64,000 nucleotides of DNA from Salvelinus alpinus (lineage: Eukaryota; Chordata; Actinopteri; Salmoniformes; Salmonidae): the NCBI RefSeq assembly GCF_045679555.1, contig NC_092115.1:37363728-37427727 (forward strand), written 5' to 3'. Positions 30,661-43,829 of the stretch are shown in pieces. The notes under the pieces were generated by a model that saw only the letters and a program-made list of their open reading frames with translations, made no database searches and had not been told where the DNA came from. The translations under genes were made by a program, and so were the position numbers. Every line of letters begins with the position of its first letter. Within the stretch, counting starts at the first letter, position 1.

Positions 30661-30886
30661 CCTTTTGAGCAGAAGAAAATGCTAATTCTGGGTCGGTTTT
30701 GAATCCTTTCAACTCCCTTCGTTCTCTCCACTGTCTGAGCGCAAATCCAAGGTTTACTCTCGTCTTGGCCCGGGTTCTATCGCTTTCCCTTTTTGCCTGT
30801 CTGCTCTCCAAATTTCTAGGTTTCTTTAGTTTAGATTGAGGAGTAGTTGCTGCTAGGTCAGGTCGTTTGCCCCTCGCATCTGCCAT
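30661..30886 (-). CDS. Lone 5' exon of unknown fish-type protein (partial)
   Basis: ATG at 30886 opens MADARGKRPDLAATTPQSK, then a basic region (RQAKRESDRTRAKTR) and VNLGFALRQWRERRELKGFK, up to SSAQKV just before a good donor (AAAG|GTAAGATG at about 30661). This pattern (DRxRAKTRVNxGxAFxxWRxLxxLKGxKTDxExA) is common at the N-terminus of many uncharacterised teleost proteins; its function is not known to me. No following exon is recognised downstream on the minus strand, so this may be a dead or TE-carried first exon. Confidence 0.45.
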
Positions 30887-31391
30887 GTCTGTCAGCTAGG
30901 TATCTCCGCTAGCTTTTAGCTTTTAGCTAGTTAGTTGAGCCCATGCCCAACAATTGGCTGTCACACCGCCTCCTCACTAATGAAAAACACATCCCTTATT
31001 GTGCGCGCCACAAAATCTGAGGGGAAAATCTATTGTTACTGTTGCATCACATTGGATGACCACTAGCAATTTATTGGAGCTTTTAAACATAAAAAAATAC
31101 CAAAGGCTTTAAGTTTTAGGAATTTACATGTACCTTTCAACATTAATTTCCAATGGTATTGTACTAAATCTGATGGATGGGTCCAAAAACGCTCTGCGAT
31201 TGATTGATTTTGATGATATACCAGAAATCACCAGATCGGGATTGCCCTGCCTAGTTAATTTAGCTAGTGTAAAGCCTCGGCAGCAATTCTTCCTCTCAAT
31301 TTGGAAGTTATCAGTGTATTCTAATCTCCCATCGTTAGTTGCAGGTGGAATGTAAGAATTTTTATAAATATTCCGTTATTAAATAAAAACT

Positions 31392-31622
31392 TTTTTTGCT
31401 CCATGAGATTATCCAACAATGTGTATGCCGCCATATTGTCCATTTCAGATATTTTCTCATTGCTCGAGACCGGTGAGTGTCATTCAAAGCGAAGCTTGAT
31501 GTCTGAGTCGGGCTCATGATGTGCATCACTTTGGAGTGGACACCCACCAGTTTTGAGCAATGAGAGAAGAAACAGACAATATGGCAGCGTACGCATTGTT
31601 GGATTACCTCATGGAGCAAAAA
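31392..31622. repeat. Palindromic repeat with about 70-bp arms
   Basis: Left arm 31392-31465 (TTTTTTGCTCCATGAGATTA ... TCATTGCTC) and right arm 31555-31622 (GAGCAATGAG ... CCTCATGGAGCAAAAA) are inverted copies with a few mismatches. An 89-bp spacer lies between them. It may be a MITE; it is non-coding. Confidence 0.75.
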
Positions 31623-31859
31623 TTGCTGCACAGGCTTTACACTATCTAAACTGTAATGGGTATGGAGCATTCACATATCATGTTACAATTCTGTAGCTAC
31701 TAGCTACATGGTCCTGTCCAGGGCTGCACTTTGTTAATGAGAATTTGTATCCTTCAAAAAGTGGATAAAACTCTCACGCTAGTAAGGCCACCAATCTCAA
31801 GTCAAGTGCAGCTGGCACTCCCTAACTAACCTAAAATCCCATTTGTCATCATTCCACAG

Positions 31860-33238
<1,379 letters not shown>

Positions 33239-33243
33239 ATAGA

Positions 33244-33800
33244 TGTCACGAATCCCGTTTCCTGAGTCGGTTTTTTGCCTGTGTTCTGTCCTGGAGTGTT
33301 TTTTCCGGCGTCCTGGAACGCACCCTGTCTGGTTGCCGGGCAATGTAGCCAGTTGGGAGTTCTGATTACCCGCACCTGTATCCCATCAGCTATCTGCACA
33401 CCTGGTCCTGATCATCATCTCTCCTCTTCATAAGCCCGGACCTGACATCCATTCCCTGCCGGATCGTTAGCCATGAACAGTATGTTGTGCCATAGTATCA
33501 GCCTCAAGTTGGATAGAATTTGTTTTGTTGTTTTTTACGTATTGCTTGCCTTAAACTTACCTCCGTTTGTTTTGTCTTCAGTTACTCACCCGGATCATTT
33601 ACCCCATTCCCGCCTGGTCGGAGGAGGATTCCGCTACCCCATTGGATTCACCTATTTACTCCCATCAACTCACCACCGCTGCCCGCTACGCCACCTGGAT
33701 ATATCTACCCATTCACATTCACTTGTAAATAAATACTCACCTTCTTCCTACGCTCCTTGTCCTGGTCTGCTTCTGGGTTCGATTTTGAAAGAACGTGACA
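33244..33800 (+). mobile_element. Solo LTR (557 bp), target duplication ATAGA
   Basis: Starts TGTCACGAATCCCGTTTCCT and ends AAAGAACGTGACA. ATAGA is at 33239-33243 and 33801-33805. It has short inverted ends (TGTCACG and CGTGACA) but a different body from the LTRs at 23.8 and 57 kb. Confidence 0.88.
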
Positions 33801-33829
33801 ATAGATTGGACATTGTTTTTAACTACATC

Positions 33830-33990
33830 ATGGTAATAACTTATTTGAATGGTAAACTGGGTAAATCAAGATGGTATAGGCCTACTCACAATACAGTTGA
33901 ATTCATATTCTATAGGACTGTGTGCATGTCTTGAGTTATTGAGCTAATTTTGGTTGATTTCAGTGGTCTATGGGACTACAGATGACATGA
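33830..33990. repeat. Dispersed repeat, copy 1 (partner at 53110-53290)
   Basis: Shares AACTGGGTAAATCAAGATG, TAGGCCTA(C/T)TCACAATACA and TTGGTTGATTTCA in the same order and orientation with 53110-53290. It is not one of the transposon families recognised elsewhere in the window. Confidence 0.65.
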
Positions 33991-36984
33991 CCTTTTCCCC
34001 TTTCATTTGTGATCATGTTAGGCCTGTGTCTGGCTAACTATACAAATCTCTCTGGCCAACTGACATTTCTTTTCCACGATAGGTCTGGATTTCTAGCTTG
34101 CGAACACATTCAGTCCGTTCTGATTGGTCCCAGAAACCGCTGGGTTGGGTCAGAGCCACCCTACATGATGACGTTATCAACTTCTTTATTTTGAAGTTGC
34201 ACAAATTACTTCTAGGATGGCAGCTTCAGACTGAGTGTATGTAGCTAGACCAACGGAATTAAATTCAGGGTGAGTCGTTAGGGAAGTTAGCCTACTGATC
34301 AACATTTTCATAGAAGTAGCCTATGGTCTTCTAGAGAAAAGACACTACTCGCAAGTCATGTAGTCAGGCAGTTCAGCTCAGCAAGGGAAATACAAGTAAT
34401 TTAGCTAACAAGTACCAGTGAATTAATAACATTTATGTTGACATTCAGCTTTGAAATGAGAATATCTTGAATATTAGCTATCCCAAATAAAGTTCTAGAG
34501 TAGTGAACTGACGTTACAGTGCCTTCAGAAAGTATTCGTACCCCTTGACTTATTCCACATTTTGTTGTTACAGCCTGAATTCAAAATGAAAACATGTTTT
34601 TAGTATTCACACCCCTTGGTATGACACTCCAAATTGAGTTCAAGTCCATCCATTGAGATGTCACTACAACTTGATTGAAGTTGACAGTGCATGTCAGAGC
34701 AGAAACTATACCATGAAGTCCAAGGAACTGTCCGTATATCTCTGAGATAGAATTGTGCTGAGGCATATATCTGGGGAAGGGTATAAAACTATAGATAGAT
34801 AGATAGTTTCCAAGAGCACAGAGTTCTCCATTATTGGGAAATAGAAAAAATATGGAACTACCCAGAATGCCTAGAGCTGGACGTCCAACCAAAATGAGCA
34901 ACCGTGCAAGAAGGACCCAATGACCACTCTGACAGAACTACAGAGTTCCTTGGCTGAGATGGAAGAACCTGCCAGAAGGACAGCAGTCTCTATAGCACCA
35001 CCAATCTGGCCTTTATGGGAGAGTGGCTAGACGGAAGACACTCCAGAGAAAAGGGCACATGACAACACGATTGGAGTTTGCAAAAAGGCACGTGAAAGAC
35101 AGAGCATAAGGCTAAAATATTCTGTGGTCTCATGACACAAAAATTTAACTATCTGGTCTGAATGCAAAGTGCCATGTCCGGAGAAAAATGGGTACAGCTC
35201 ATCCACCCGTCTAACACTATGCCAACCGTGAAGCATGGTGTTGGCAGCATCATGCTATGGGGATGCTTTTCAGCGGCAGGGACTGGGAGACTGGTAAGGA
35301 TCGAGGGAACAATGAATGGAGCCAAATACAGGCAAATCCTTGATGAGAAGCTGCTTGAGAGTGCAAATGACCTTAGACTGGGGTGAAGATTTACGTTCCA
35401 ACAGAACAATGACCCCAAGCAAAACAATGCTGGAATGGCTTCAGAACAACAATGTGAAAGTCCTTGACTTTCAGCCAAAGCCCAGACTTGAATCCCATTG
35501 AAAATCTGTGGAAAGACTTGAAGATTTCTGTTCACCTCGCCTCCTCATCTAACTTAACAAAGCTTGAGAAAATCTGCAAAGAATAAGGGGAGAAAATCCT
35601 AAAATCCAGATGTGAAAAGCTGATAGACATACCCAAGATGACTGAAAGTTGTCATCGCTGCCATAGGTGCTTCTACAAAGTATTGAATACATATCTAAAT
35701 GAGATTTCAGTATTTCATTTTCAATAAACTTTTCTAATATCAGGTATTAGAGGGGTTTCCAAACTTTTTGGGCCCATGACCAGATTTTGATATTTGAACA
35801 TTCTCACTACCCCAACCATGTGAAAAAAAAATAAAGTAATTAACAGCCAAGATTTGTTAATTTCAAAACATTCTAACAGTATTTCTGATTTGTATTCTCA
35901 ACTCACCATCATATACTTTTAATGTGGGGCTATGGCAGTCAATTGCAAATGAGTCTGACATCATTTCTTATCTCACCACCACTAATGAGATGGGTGTGCT
36001 TGACGCATGTCGCGTCGGGCGCTTTTCAAAGTCAGGGGGTATAGTCGACAGTGCGCCACTCATCTCTCCTGTCACATCCAACCTGGATCGGTATTTGTTT
36101 TTAATGCAGAGGAGAGCACTGAATCAGGACCATGAGTTTTAATGCTCTGAAGGAGACTCCACAGTATTCCCTTTGAGTCAGGAACCAAAATCCCTCCATA
36201 GTCACCCGTGAATGAGTTGTCTGCATTATTCGGTCACATGACAGCTTGATAAGCTGTGGATTTCACTTACCGGCATCTCAACTGAGCCAGGATCCCATTC
36301 AAACGGATTTCGCTGATTCGGTCACTCGTCTGAATATTTCCCCTAAAAGTCAACAGTCTGATTTTTACATCCATTGCGAATGACAACAGTTACTCTATCA
36401 ATTCCAAAAATATTTCCAATACTCCCCATCGATAACCACCAAGCCTGAAATAGAACATTGTCATGCTCTGATCCCATATCTCCACATAGTTTTGCGAACA
36501 GATGTGAGTGATGTAGTTTACAATCAAAGTTACTTCCTGCATATCTCCCGAGTTCTGCGCTCAGCTCTTTTGCCGCCAGTTGCTCTCGGTGTATCCATTA
36601 TAGCTCAGTGGGTGTATCATACAATGCGTCCATATGGCAGAGGGAGACACATTCATAACTAGAGTGCAGAGGCCTCTCTGCCGTCCCGTGATAGATGGAG
36701 CTCCATCTGTGCAAAAGCACACATTCGATCCCATGGAATCTGTTTTTTGTCAATTTAGCCTCGCAGCACACTGAACATCCCATGTGCCGTTTCATGCTCA
36801 GGAATCGTGAGATGGAACACTATGTTCTCGTGAATAGCATCCCCGAACATGTAGCAAAAGTCAACGCATCTCGGCCCTCACAGCTAACGTCCATTTAGAG
36901 AGCATACGGTGGGAAGTTTGAGTCGTTCAGTCAGTTTCCTCTTGATTGCTAGCTATAGCATCAATTCTTAGTTTCACAGTGTTA

Positions 36985-37058
36985 TCTGATAAAAGGTATT
37001 GTGGTGAGTTTCTGTGCCTCCTCTGATAAAAGGTATTGTGGTGAGTTTCTGTGCCTCT
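36985..37058. repeat. 37-bp tandem duplication in the hAT coding remnant
   Basis: TCTGATAAAAGGTATTGTGG at 36985 repeats at 37022 with the same continuation (TGAGTTTCTGTGCCTC). It lies just inside the transposase N-terminal remnant and shifts its frame. Confidence 0.9.
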
Positions 37059-37287
37059 GCCTCCCCACACACTGTTGTCACTATCAATTGCGGCTGATAA
37101 TATCAAAGTCTCTGCAATAGTGTTTGGTTTCATCTTAGCGGGCTTAGCCATTCACCGTGGGAATGATTCAAGTGCAACCGTCAAGTGCGGACTTTTCCTA
37201 TGACCTAAGGGCGCTCTCTGGTTGAATAATTTTCATTTTAGATTTTTAATTAAGGTGTAACCACATTACAATGATTTTGAGAGACAA

Positions 37288-39570
37288 AAAAGTATACTAC
37301 ATGACCTGCTCATCGAACATCTCATTCCAAAAACATGGGCATTAATATCGAGTTGGTCCCACATTTGCTGCTATTTCAGCCTCCACTCTTCTTGGAAGGC
37401 TTTACACTAGATGTTGGAACATTTCTGCAGGGACTTGCTTCCATTCAGCCATGGGCATTAGTGAGGTTGGGCGATTAGGCCTGGATCGCAGTCGGCATTC
37501 CAATTCATCCCAAAGGTGTTCAATGGGGTTGAGGCCAGGGCTCTGGGCATGTGGGGCATTGTCATGCTGAAACAGGAAAGGGCCTACCCCAAACTGTTGC
37601 CACTAAGTTGGAAGCACAGAATCGTCCAGAATATTATAGTATGCTGTAGCGTTAAGATTTCCCTTCAGTGGAACTAAGGGGCCTAGCACGAACAATGAAA
37701 AACAGCCCCAGACCATTAATCCTCCACCACCAAACTTTACAGTTTGCACTATGGATTGGGGCAGGTAGCGTTCTCCTGGCATCCGCCAAACCCAGATTCC
37801 TCCGTCATACTGCCAGATGGTGAAGCGTGATTCATCACTCCAGAGAATGCATTTCCACTGCTCCAGAGTCCAATGGCAGCGAACTTTACACCACACCAGC
37901 CGACGCTTGGTATTGCGCATGGTGATCTGCTCGGCCATGGAAACCCATTTCATGAAGCTCCAGACAGTTCTTGTGCTGACTTTTCTTTCCTGAGGCCGTT
38001 TTGGAACGCGGTACTGAGTGTTGCAGACAATTTTAACGCGCTATGTACTTCAGCACTTGGCGGTCCCGTTCTGTGAGCTTGTGTAACCTACCACTTCATG
38101 ACTGAGCCGTTGTTGCACCTAGACGTTTCCACTTCACAATAACATCCCTTACAGTTGACATACTACGACGGTGCCATGTTGAAAGTCATTGAGCTCTTTA
38201 TTAAGGTCATTCTACAGCCAATGTTTGTCAACTCAATCATCAAGTTTGCGGACGACACTACAGTGGTAGGCTTGATTACCAACAACGACGAGACGGCCTA
38301 CAGGGAGGAGGTGAGGGCCCTCGGAGTGTGGTGTCAGGAAAATAACCTCACACTCAACGTCAACAAAACAAAGGAGATGATTGTGGACTTCAGGAAACAG
38401 CAGAGGGAGCACCCCCCTATCCACATCGACGGGACAGTAGTGGAGAAGGTGGAAAGTTTTAAGTTCCTCGGTGTACACATCACGGACAAACTGAATTGGT
38501 CCACCCACACAGACAGCGTTGTGAAGAAGGCGCAGCAGCGCCTCTTCAACCTCAGGAGGCTGAAGAAATTCGGCTTGTCACCAAAAGCACTCACAAACTT
38601 CTACAGATGCACAATCGAGAGCATCCTGTCGGGCTGTATCGCCGCCTGGTACGGCAACTGCTCCGCCCACAACCGTAAGGCTCTCCAGAGGGTAGTGAGG
38701 TCTGCACAACGCATCACCGGGGGCAAACTACCTGCCCTCCAGGACACCTACACCACCCGATGTCACAGGAAGGCCATAAAGATCATCAAGGACAACAACC
38801 ACCCGAGCCACTGCCTGTTCACCCCGCTATCATCCAGAAGGCGAGGTCAGTACAGGTGCATCAAAGCAGGGACCGAGAGACTGAAAAACAGCTTCTATCT
38901 CAAGGCCATCAGACTGTTAAACAGCCACCACTAACATTTAGTGGCCGCTGCCAACATACTGACTCAACTCCAGCCACTTTAATAATGGGAATTGATGGAA
39001 ATTATGTAAAAATGTATCACTAGCCACTTTAAACAATGCCACTTAATATAATGTTTACATACCCTACATTACTCATCTCATATGTATATGTATATACTGT
39101 ACTGTATATCATCCACTGCATCTTGCCATCTTTATGTAATACATGTATCACTAGCCACTTTAAACTATGCCACTTTATGTTTACATACCCTACATTACTC
39201 ATCTCATATGTATAGACTGTACACTATACCATCTACTGCATCTTGCCTATGCCGTTCTGTACCATCACTCATTCATATATCTTTATGTACATATTCTTTA
39301 TCCCTTTACACTTGTGTGTATAAGGTAGTAGTTGTGGAATTGTTAGGTTAGATTACTTGTTGGTTATTACTGCATTGTCAGAACTAGAAGCACAAGCATT
39401 TCGCTACACTCGCATTAACATCTGCTAACCATGTGTGTGACAAATAACATTTGATTTGATTTGATTTGATATGGAGATTGCATGGCTGTGTGCTCGTTAT
39501 TTTTTTTTTTTTTTTTTACCCCTATCAGTAATGGATGTGGCTGACATAGCCACATACTTTTGGTGCTCTG
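37288..39570 (-). mobile_element. Tc1 element B, third layer, split by a LINE
   Basis: Its transposase is on the minus strand (37953-37603 and onward), with [40 protein letters not shown] and [15 protein letters not shown], then breaks. The 3' side runs to 38229 (CCAATGTTTGTC), is interrupted by a LINE, and resumes at 39471 (ATGGAGATTGCATGGCTGTG) up to the end CACATACTTTTGG (39551-39563). The left end is degraded. Confidence 0.75.
38230..39470 (+). mobile_element. 5'-truncated L2/RSg-type LINE, innermost layer
   Basis: Begins in reverse transcriptase ([20 protein letters not shown] with the catalytic ADD box). The frame stays open to TAA at 38934: [60 protein letters not shown], ending AIRLLNSHH. 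About 500 bp of 3' untranslated sequence follows, ending in a (TTTGAT)n tail at 39450-39470. It interrupts Tc1 element B at GTTTGTC|ATGGAG. The short length and open frame suggest a fairly young 5'-truncated copy. Confidence 0.9.
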
Positions 39571-39775
39571 TGTGTGTGTGTGTGTGTCTGTGTGTGTGTA
39601 TATATATTAATTTTGTAATTGTATTTTCTAACAGAATTTTGGAAATTTGTCAAATTCGTCATTTTCATATCAAGCGACCCCCACATGGGGTCGCAACTCC
39701 TAGTTTGGGAACCGCTGGGGTATTGTGTGAGATTTTAATTTTATTTAATCCATTTTGTATTCAGGCTGTTTAGGG

Positions 39776-41612
39776 ATGACCCCATTTAGTCAATTGTTTC
39801 GTCGATAAGCTATTGGTCGACCAAGATTTCTTTAGTCGAGCAGTAGCCCAAAAATTTGAATGTTCATGGTGTACAAGACACCTGTCTGATTCGCTTCATG
39901 CTGAGGGAACAAATCCATTGTGGAGGCCATGTGGAATGGCACAGTCCATCACTAAGACAGGCTACTGAAATTGTATATGGTTACACTGTAAGAACAATGG
40001 TGCAACACTAATACATTTAGTTTATAACAAATGACCTTTCTCCTCCGTTGGATAGCGGTCACTGTCCGCGGTTCTGAAACACATCGGTGCGCTGTTGAAT
40101 TGGCGCCTTTTCCTAGATGTCTGCATGTTGGTGTTGAGAACAATGTAGCGGAGGCAGCAGTGGAGTTAGGAGACAAGAAAACAGTCCTTACCTTAATTGT
40201 CTAAGAAAAGTGTGGAGAGAGGAAACCAACTTAATTAGGTCTATAATCAACAGCCTAACTGTTAAATGTGCCTGGCTTAATAAATCATCCCAAAACAGTG
40301 CCTTCGGACAGTATTCAGACCCCTTGACTTTTTCCACATTTTGTTACGTTACAGCCTATTTAGTGTTTACACTGTTCCAAATTGTCCCAAAAATCATATT
40401 TATAATTTTACGCCTTTTTTCAATCTCCTTTTTATTGTTATTATTATGATCATCATTATAACAATAAGTAACGTCATTATAATTAGTAGGCTTAGTATAG
40501 TAGTCTTGTATAACCACCATCGAACTGTAGGCCTAAGAGCACATTATGTTTAGTCTTAATACCGTAATTTACTTAGGTCTATATTTCAGTAGTTATATAT
40601 GCTTCTGTATCAATCAGTAATTTGTTAATGTCATCACACAGCATATGAGTCATTCATGATTTGAAATGCAATCAAGCATTTTAGTTTAATATAAAATAAA
40701 AATGCACACTTGAATAATTTTCCTAAATAATAATCCATTTTATTTAGGAAAATTGCATTCAGGAATAAATGTGACTGTTTTTAGTCTATGCTGTAATAAA
40801 GTATTTTCCAAAAGAACTTTACAACAGACTCTAGTACGCTTCTAATTTATTTTGTGTTTACATTGTTCCAAACGGTCAGAAAAATTATATTGTAATCTAA
40901 CAGCACCTGTTTGTCACACACAATATGCACGCAGCACTTGCTCCTTACATTACCTTATTTTTCTTGATCTCCAGTACTTTCCAGGAATAGTCAAATTTAT
41001 TCCACACATCTGACTTCCCCTTTACCTCCTGAGCAACCAGTAAACATTCGCCTTTTTTAGTTTATTTGTCCTCTGCATCCATTTTGCTGTCATTGTGTTA
41101 CGGTGTTCTGAGTTTGTTATAACCAATTTATTGATGTGATTATAATAGGCTATAGGTCGTGCGTGCGATGCATACATGTCACATAAAGAGAGCAAGGGTT
41201 GAGTGAATAAGGAATGCTTTTCGTAAACATATGAGGGGATTTCGGTAACCAAACTTTTCAGTCAGAAATAGCTGTAATTATGTTGCAGCTTCAGCAACAC
41301 GGACAGCGGGATTAACACTGTTGATGTTCTGTGGTGGTTGCTGCAGCAGGGAGGAGAGAGACAGTGGGTGCTTGTCACTTGCAGCCATTTAAAAAAAAAA
41401 TAATTTACACAGTGCAGCAAGTCTGGGCCCGGCCTGGCACAATCAAATCAATTGTGGTCGGACTCGCTCTAGTCATTTGTGTGTCTTCATTATTTCATCA
41501 AACAGTGCACTTAAAGCATCAGACAAGCTCAGTGCATATAGATGATTTGATTTAAACACATAGGATGTCTATATATGGAAAAATACACCTAACATTTCGA
41601 CCAATCGAAGAT
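39776..41612. mobile_element. Possible non-autonomous DNA element with TCGACCAA-type ends
   Basis: Left part TCAATTGTTTCGTCGATAAG and TTGGTCGACCAAGATTTC; right part AACATTTCGACCAATCGAAG at about 41593. Similar, weakly inverted phrases bracket AT-rich non-coding sequence. A 71-bp Tc1 end is inserted at 40302-40372. Assignment is tentative. Confidence 0.3.
40302..40372 (+). mobile_element. Tc1 terminal fragment
   Basis: CAGTGCCTTCGGACAGTATT through ATTTTGTTACGTTACAGCCT is a typical left Tc1 terminal repeat; only about 70 bp remain. A right end of a related family is at 43663-43829, but the two need not belong together. Confidence 0.7.
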
Positions 41613-41615
41613 AGA

Positions 41616-43662
41616 AGATAGCCCTATTTGGTAAAATACCAAGTCCATTTAGGACAAGAACAGCTCAAATAAGCAAAGAGAAACAACAGTCCATCATTAC
41701 TTTAAAAGATGGTCAGTCATTCCGGAAAATTTCAAGAACTTTGAACTTTTCTTCAAGTGCAGTTGTAAAAACCATCAAGCGCTATAATGAAACTGGCTCT
41801 CACGAGGACCTCCACAGGAAAGGAAGACCCAGAGTTACCTCTGCTGCAGAGGATAAGTTAATTAGAGTTTGCGCTGCACCTCAGATGGCAGCGCAAATAC
41901 ATGCTTCACAGAGTTCAAGTAAAAAACACATCTCAACTAGGGATGCACTGATATGCCATTTTTGGCCTCAACTGATATCCAATATTTTCCTTGCCAAAAA
42001 ACACGCTACCGATATTGAACATTTTGGCGGCCTTTTAAGCATTCTAGTACAGTTAAATAGTTGAAACACACACACACACACACTGACCAAAAAGTTATTT
42101 CGTTGGCATTTACGTATGTCCCCATTATCTGTAAAATATAATCAAAACCGTCCGTTTCCATCTTGTCCAGCTGTGTCTGTAACATTTCACATAAACCCTG
42201 TTTCTTGTCTGTATCAAAGTAGCGGTCCTTGTACCTAGCATCGAGCATGGTGGCGACACAGTAAAGAGGCTCAGAGAGAATGCCACCGACTCGCTTGTTC
42301 ACAGCCTCTAGTAGAGTACTCTTGCAAGTTTTAACCCACGGTCTGTCATCAGTTTGTTGAGCAGGCATTTCAATGACATGACAGAGGGTATCATCACGTC
42401 TGCTGCAGACGCAGTTGATGAGCTTATTTCTCGAGGCAGTTGTTCAAATGGAGCTAGGAGTGTGTTCATGTTTCCAAGTTTCAAACATGTTCTCAAATGC
42501 CATTGAAATGGCAGCAGCGGTATGAAAACCAGCACATTCTTGAGCATGCAATACGACTTTCCTCTACGAAATCCTCGTCAACACACTGGGGGCTGACATC
42601 GCTGATCCAAATGTCAGTTGTGAAGCTAATAGCAGTGTATAGCAAGTAGCCCATAGCAAGTAGCTCATGGATGTGCGTTTCAACAATACTCTGTAACTCC
42701 GGTAGGGCAACATCTGAAAAATATCCCCTACTTAGTAATGTGTACCGGGGCTCGAGGTGCTCAACCAGTCGGCGAAAGCCAACATCATCCACAACAGAGA
42801 ATGGTTGATTGTCAAGGGCAATGAATTCCATTATCTCCATTATCCATTCCATTATCTAGTTTTTTCTGCTTTTGTTCTAAGTAGTCGCTGAACGTTTCGG
42901 GGTGATGCACTTTCAAATTAGTAATTAGATTAGTGGTATTGAAAGATTTCACTTTCTCCCCTCCTCGGGAAATAATAGTAGCACCAACGTTGCATATGGC
43001 CTTTTTGTTATCTTCAATTTGAAACTTCAAAATAGATCCACATTGCAGACATTGTGGGCTAGGTTAGGAATGCTGTATTTTTCGTGCCGTCATTACGTCA
43101 TCTACCTACGTTATATAGGTATGCACGTCAGCTTTGATATCGGTTTTGCACATCGGCGTTAAACTAGACATTGGGCCAATAGCGATGTTGGCATTTTTAG
43201 TTAATATCGTCCGATTCCGATATGCTTACCAATATATCGTGCATCTCAACATCAACTGTTCAGAGGAGACTGCATGAATCAGGGCTTCATGGTCGAGTTG
43301 CTGCAAAGAAACCACTACTAAAGGACATCAATAAGAAGAGGAGACTTCCTTGGGCCAGGAAACAAGAGCAATGGACATTAGACTGGTGGAAACCTGTCCT
43401 TTGGTCTGATGCGTCTTAGTGAGGCATAGAGTAGGTGAACGAATGATCTCTGCAATATGTGGTTCCCACCGTGAAGCACGGAGGAGGAGGTGTGATGGTG
43501 CTTTGCTGGTGACACTGTCTGTGATTTATTTAGAATTCAAGGCACACTTAACCAGGATGGTTACGATAACATTCTGCAGCGATACGCCATTCCATCTGGT
43601 TTACGCTTAGTGGGTCTGTCATTTGTTTTTCAACAGGACAATGACCCAAAACACAACTCCAG
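41616..43662 (+). mobile_element. Truncated Tc1 element, interrupted by a hAT element
   Basis: Tc1 body parallel to 48770-49540: GCAAAGAGAAACAACAGTCC, SSSAVVKTIKRYNETGSHED and RKGRPRVTSAAEDKLIRV before the insert, then STVQRRLHESGLHGRVAAKK, DINKKRRLPWARKQEQWT and HREARRRR after it. Both ends are missing. Its 3' side runs into another Tc1 family's right end at about 43663. Confidence 0.8.
41938..43242 (-). mobile_element. hAT element (ZBED type) with 8-bp target duplication ATCTCAAC
   Basis: ATCTCAAC is at 41930-41937 and 43243-43250, exactly where the Tc1 text (CACATCTCAACATCAACTGT) is broken. Left end TAGGGATGCACTGATATGCC; right end ACCAATATATCGTGC, the inverse minus its last bases. The minus strand encodes a BED-finger remnant (IEDNKKAICNVGATIISRGG with Cys, then HHPETFSDYLEQ), FRRLVEHLEPRYTLLSRGYF, TTDIWISDVSPQ and FSEPLYC-type ILSEPLYCVATMLDARYKDR. 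It is split over several frames and shorter than a full ZBED transposase. Confidence 0.9.
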
Positions 43663-43829
43663 TTTATTTTTAAAAATAATCCAAAAACCTGTTTTTGCTT
43701 TGTCATTATGGGGTATTGTGTGTAGATTGAGGGGAGGAAAAAAACAATTTCATCCATTTTAGAATAAGGCTGTAACATAAAAAAATGTGGAAAAAGTGAA
43801 GGCGTCTGAATACTTTCCGAATGCACTGT
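43663..43829 (+). mobile_element. Right end of a Tc1 element
   Basis: GGGGTATTGTGTGTAGATTG through GAATACTTTCCGAATGCACTG and TA is the right terminal repeat of the CAGTGC-type Tc1 family. It is fused to the truncated Tc1 on its left, giving a chimera. Confidence 0.8.

Larger units (their letters stand above)
35752..39715 (-). mobile_element. hAT element (ZBED/SCAND3-like), second layer, itself interrupted
   Basis: Ends are GGGGTTTCCAAACTTTTTGG (left) and AGTTTGGGAACCGCTGG (right), inverted copies with mismatches. Possible target duplication GGTATTAG / GGGTATTG. The minus strand at about 37151-36000 carries shreds of a ZBED-type transposase: MAKPAKMKPNTIAETLILSA, LSDNTVKLRIDAIASNQEE, then SNFDCKLHHSHLFAKLCGDM and MGSEHDN. 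Stops and frameshifts abound. A 37-bp tandem duplication lies at 36985-37058. Confidence 0.6.
34517..39767 (+). mobile_element. Tc1 element A, outer layer of a four-deep nest
   Basis: Left end CAGTGCCTTCAGAAAGTATT (after TA at 34515-34516). A very decayed transposase follows (MPRAGRPTKMSNRARRTQ near 34868, then [20 protein letters not shown] near 35234) with many stops. The body stops at about 35751 (hAT insertion) and resumes at about 39717 with GGGTATTGTGTGAGATTTTA and ATCCATTTTGTATTCAGGCT, the usual right-hand sequence of this family. The right terminal repeat is lost. Confidence 0.7.

Noticed and set aside
40302-43829. One large Tc1 element spanning both CAGTGC-type ends
   Set aside because: The two ends are of related families, but the DNA between them belongs to other elements and no matching target duplication is seen. 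Treated as separate fragments.
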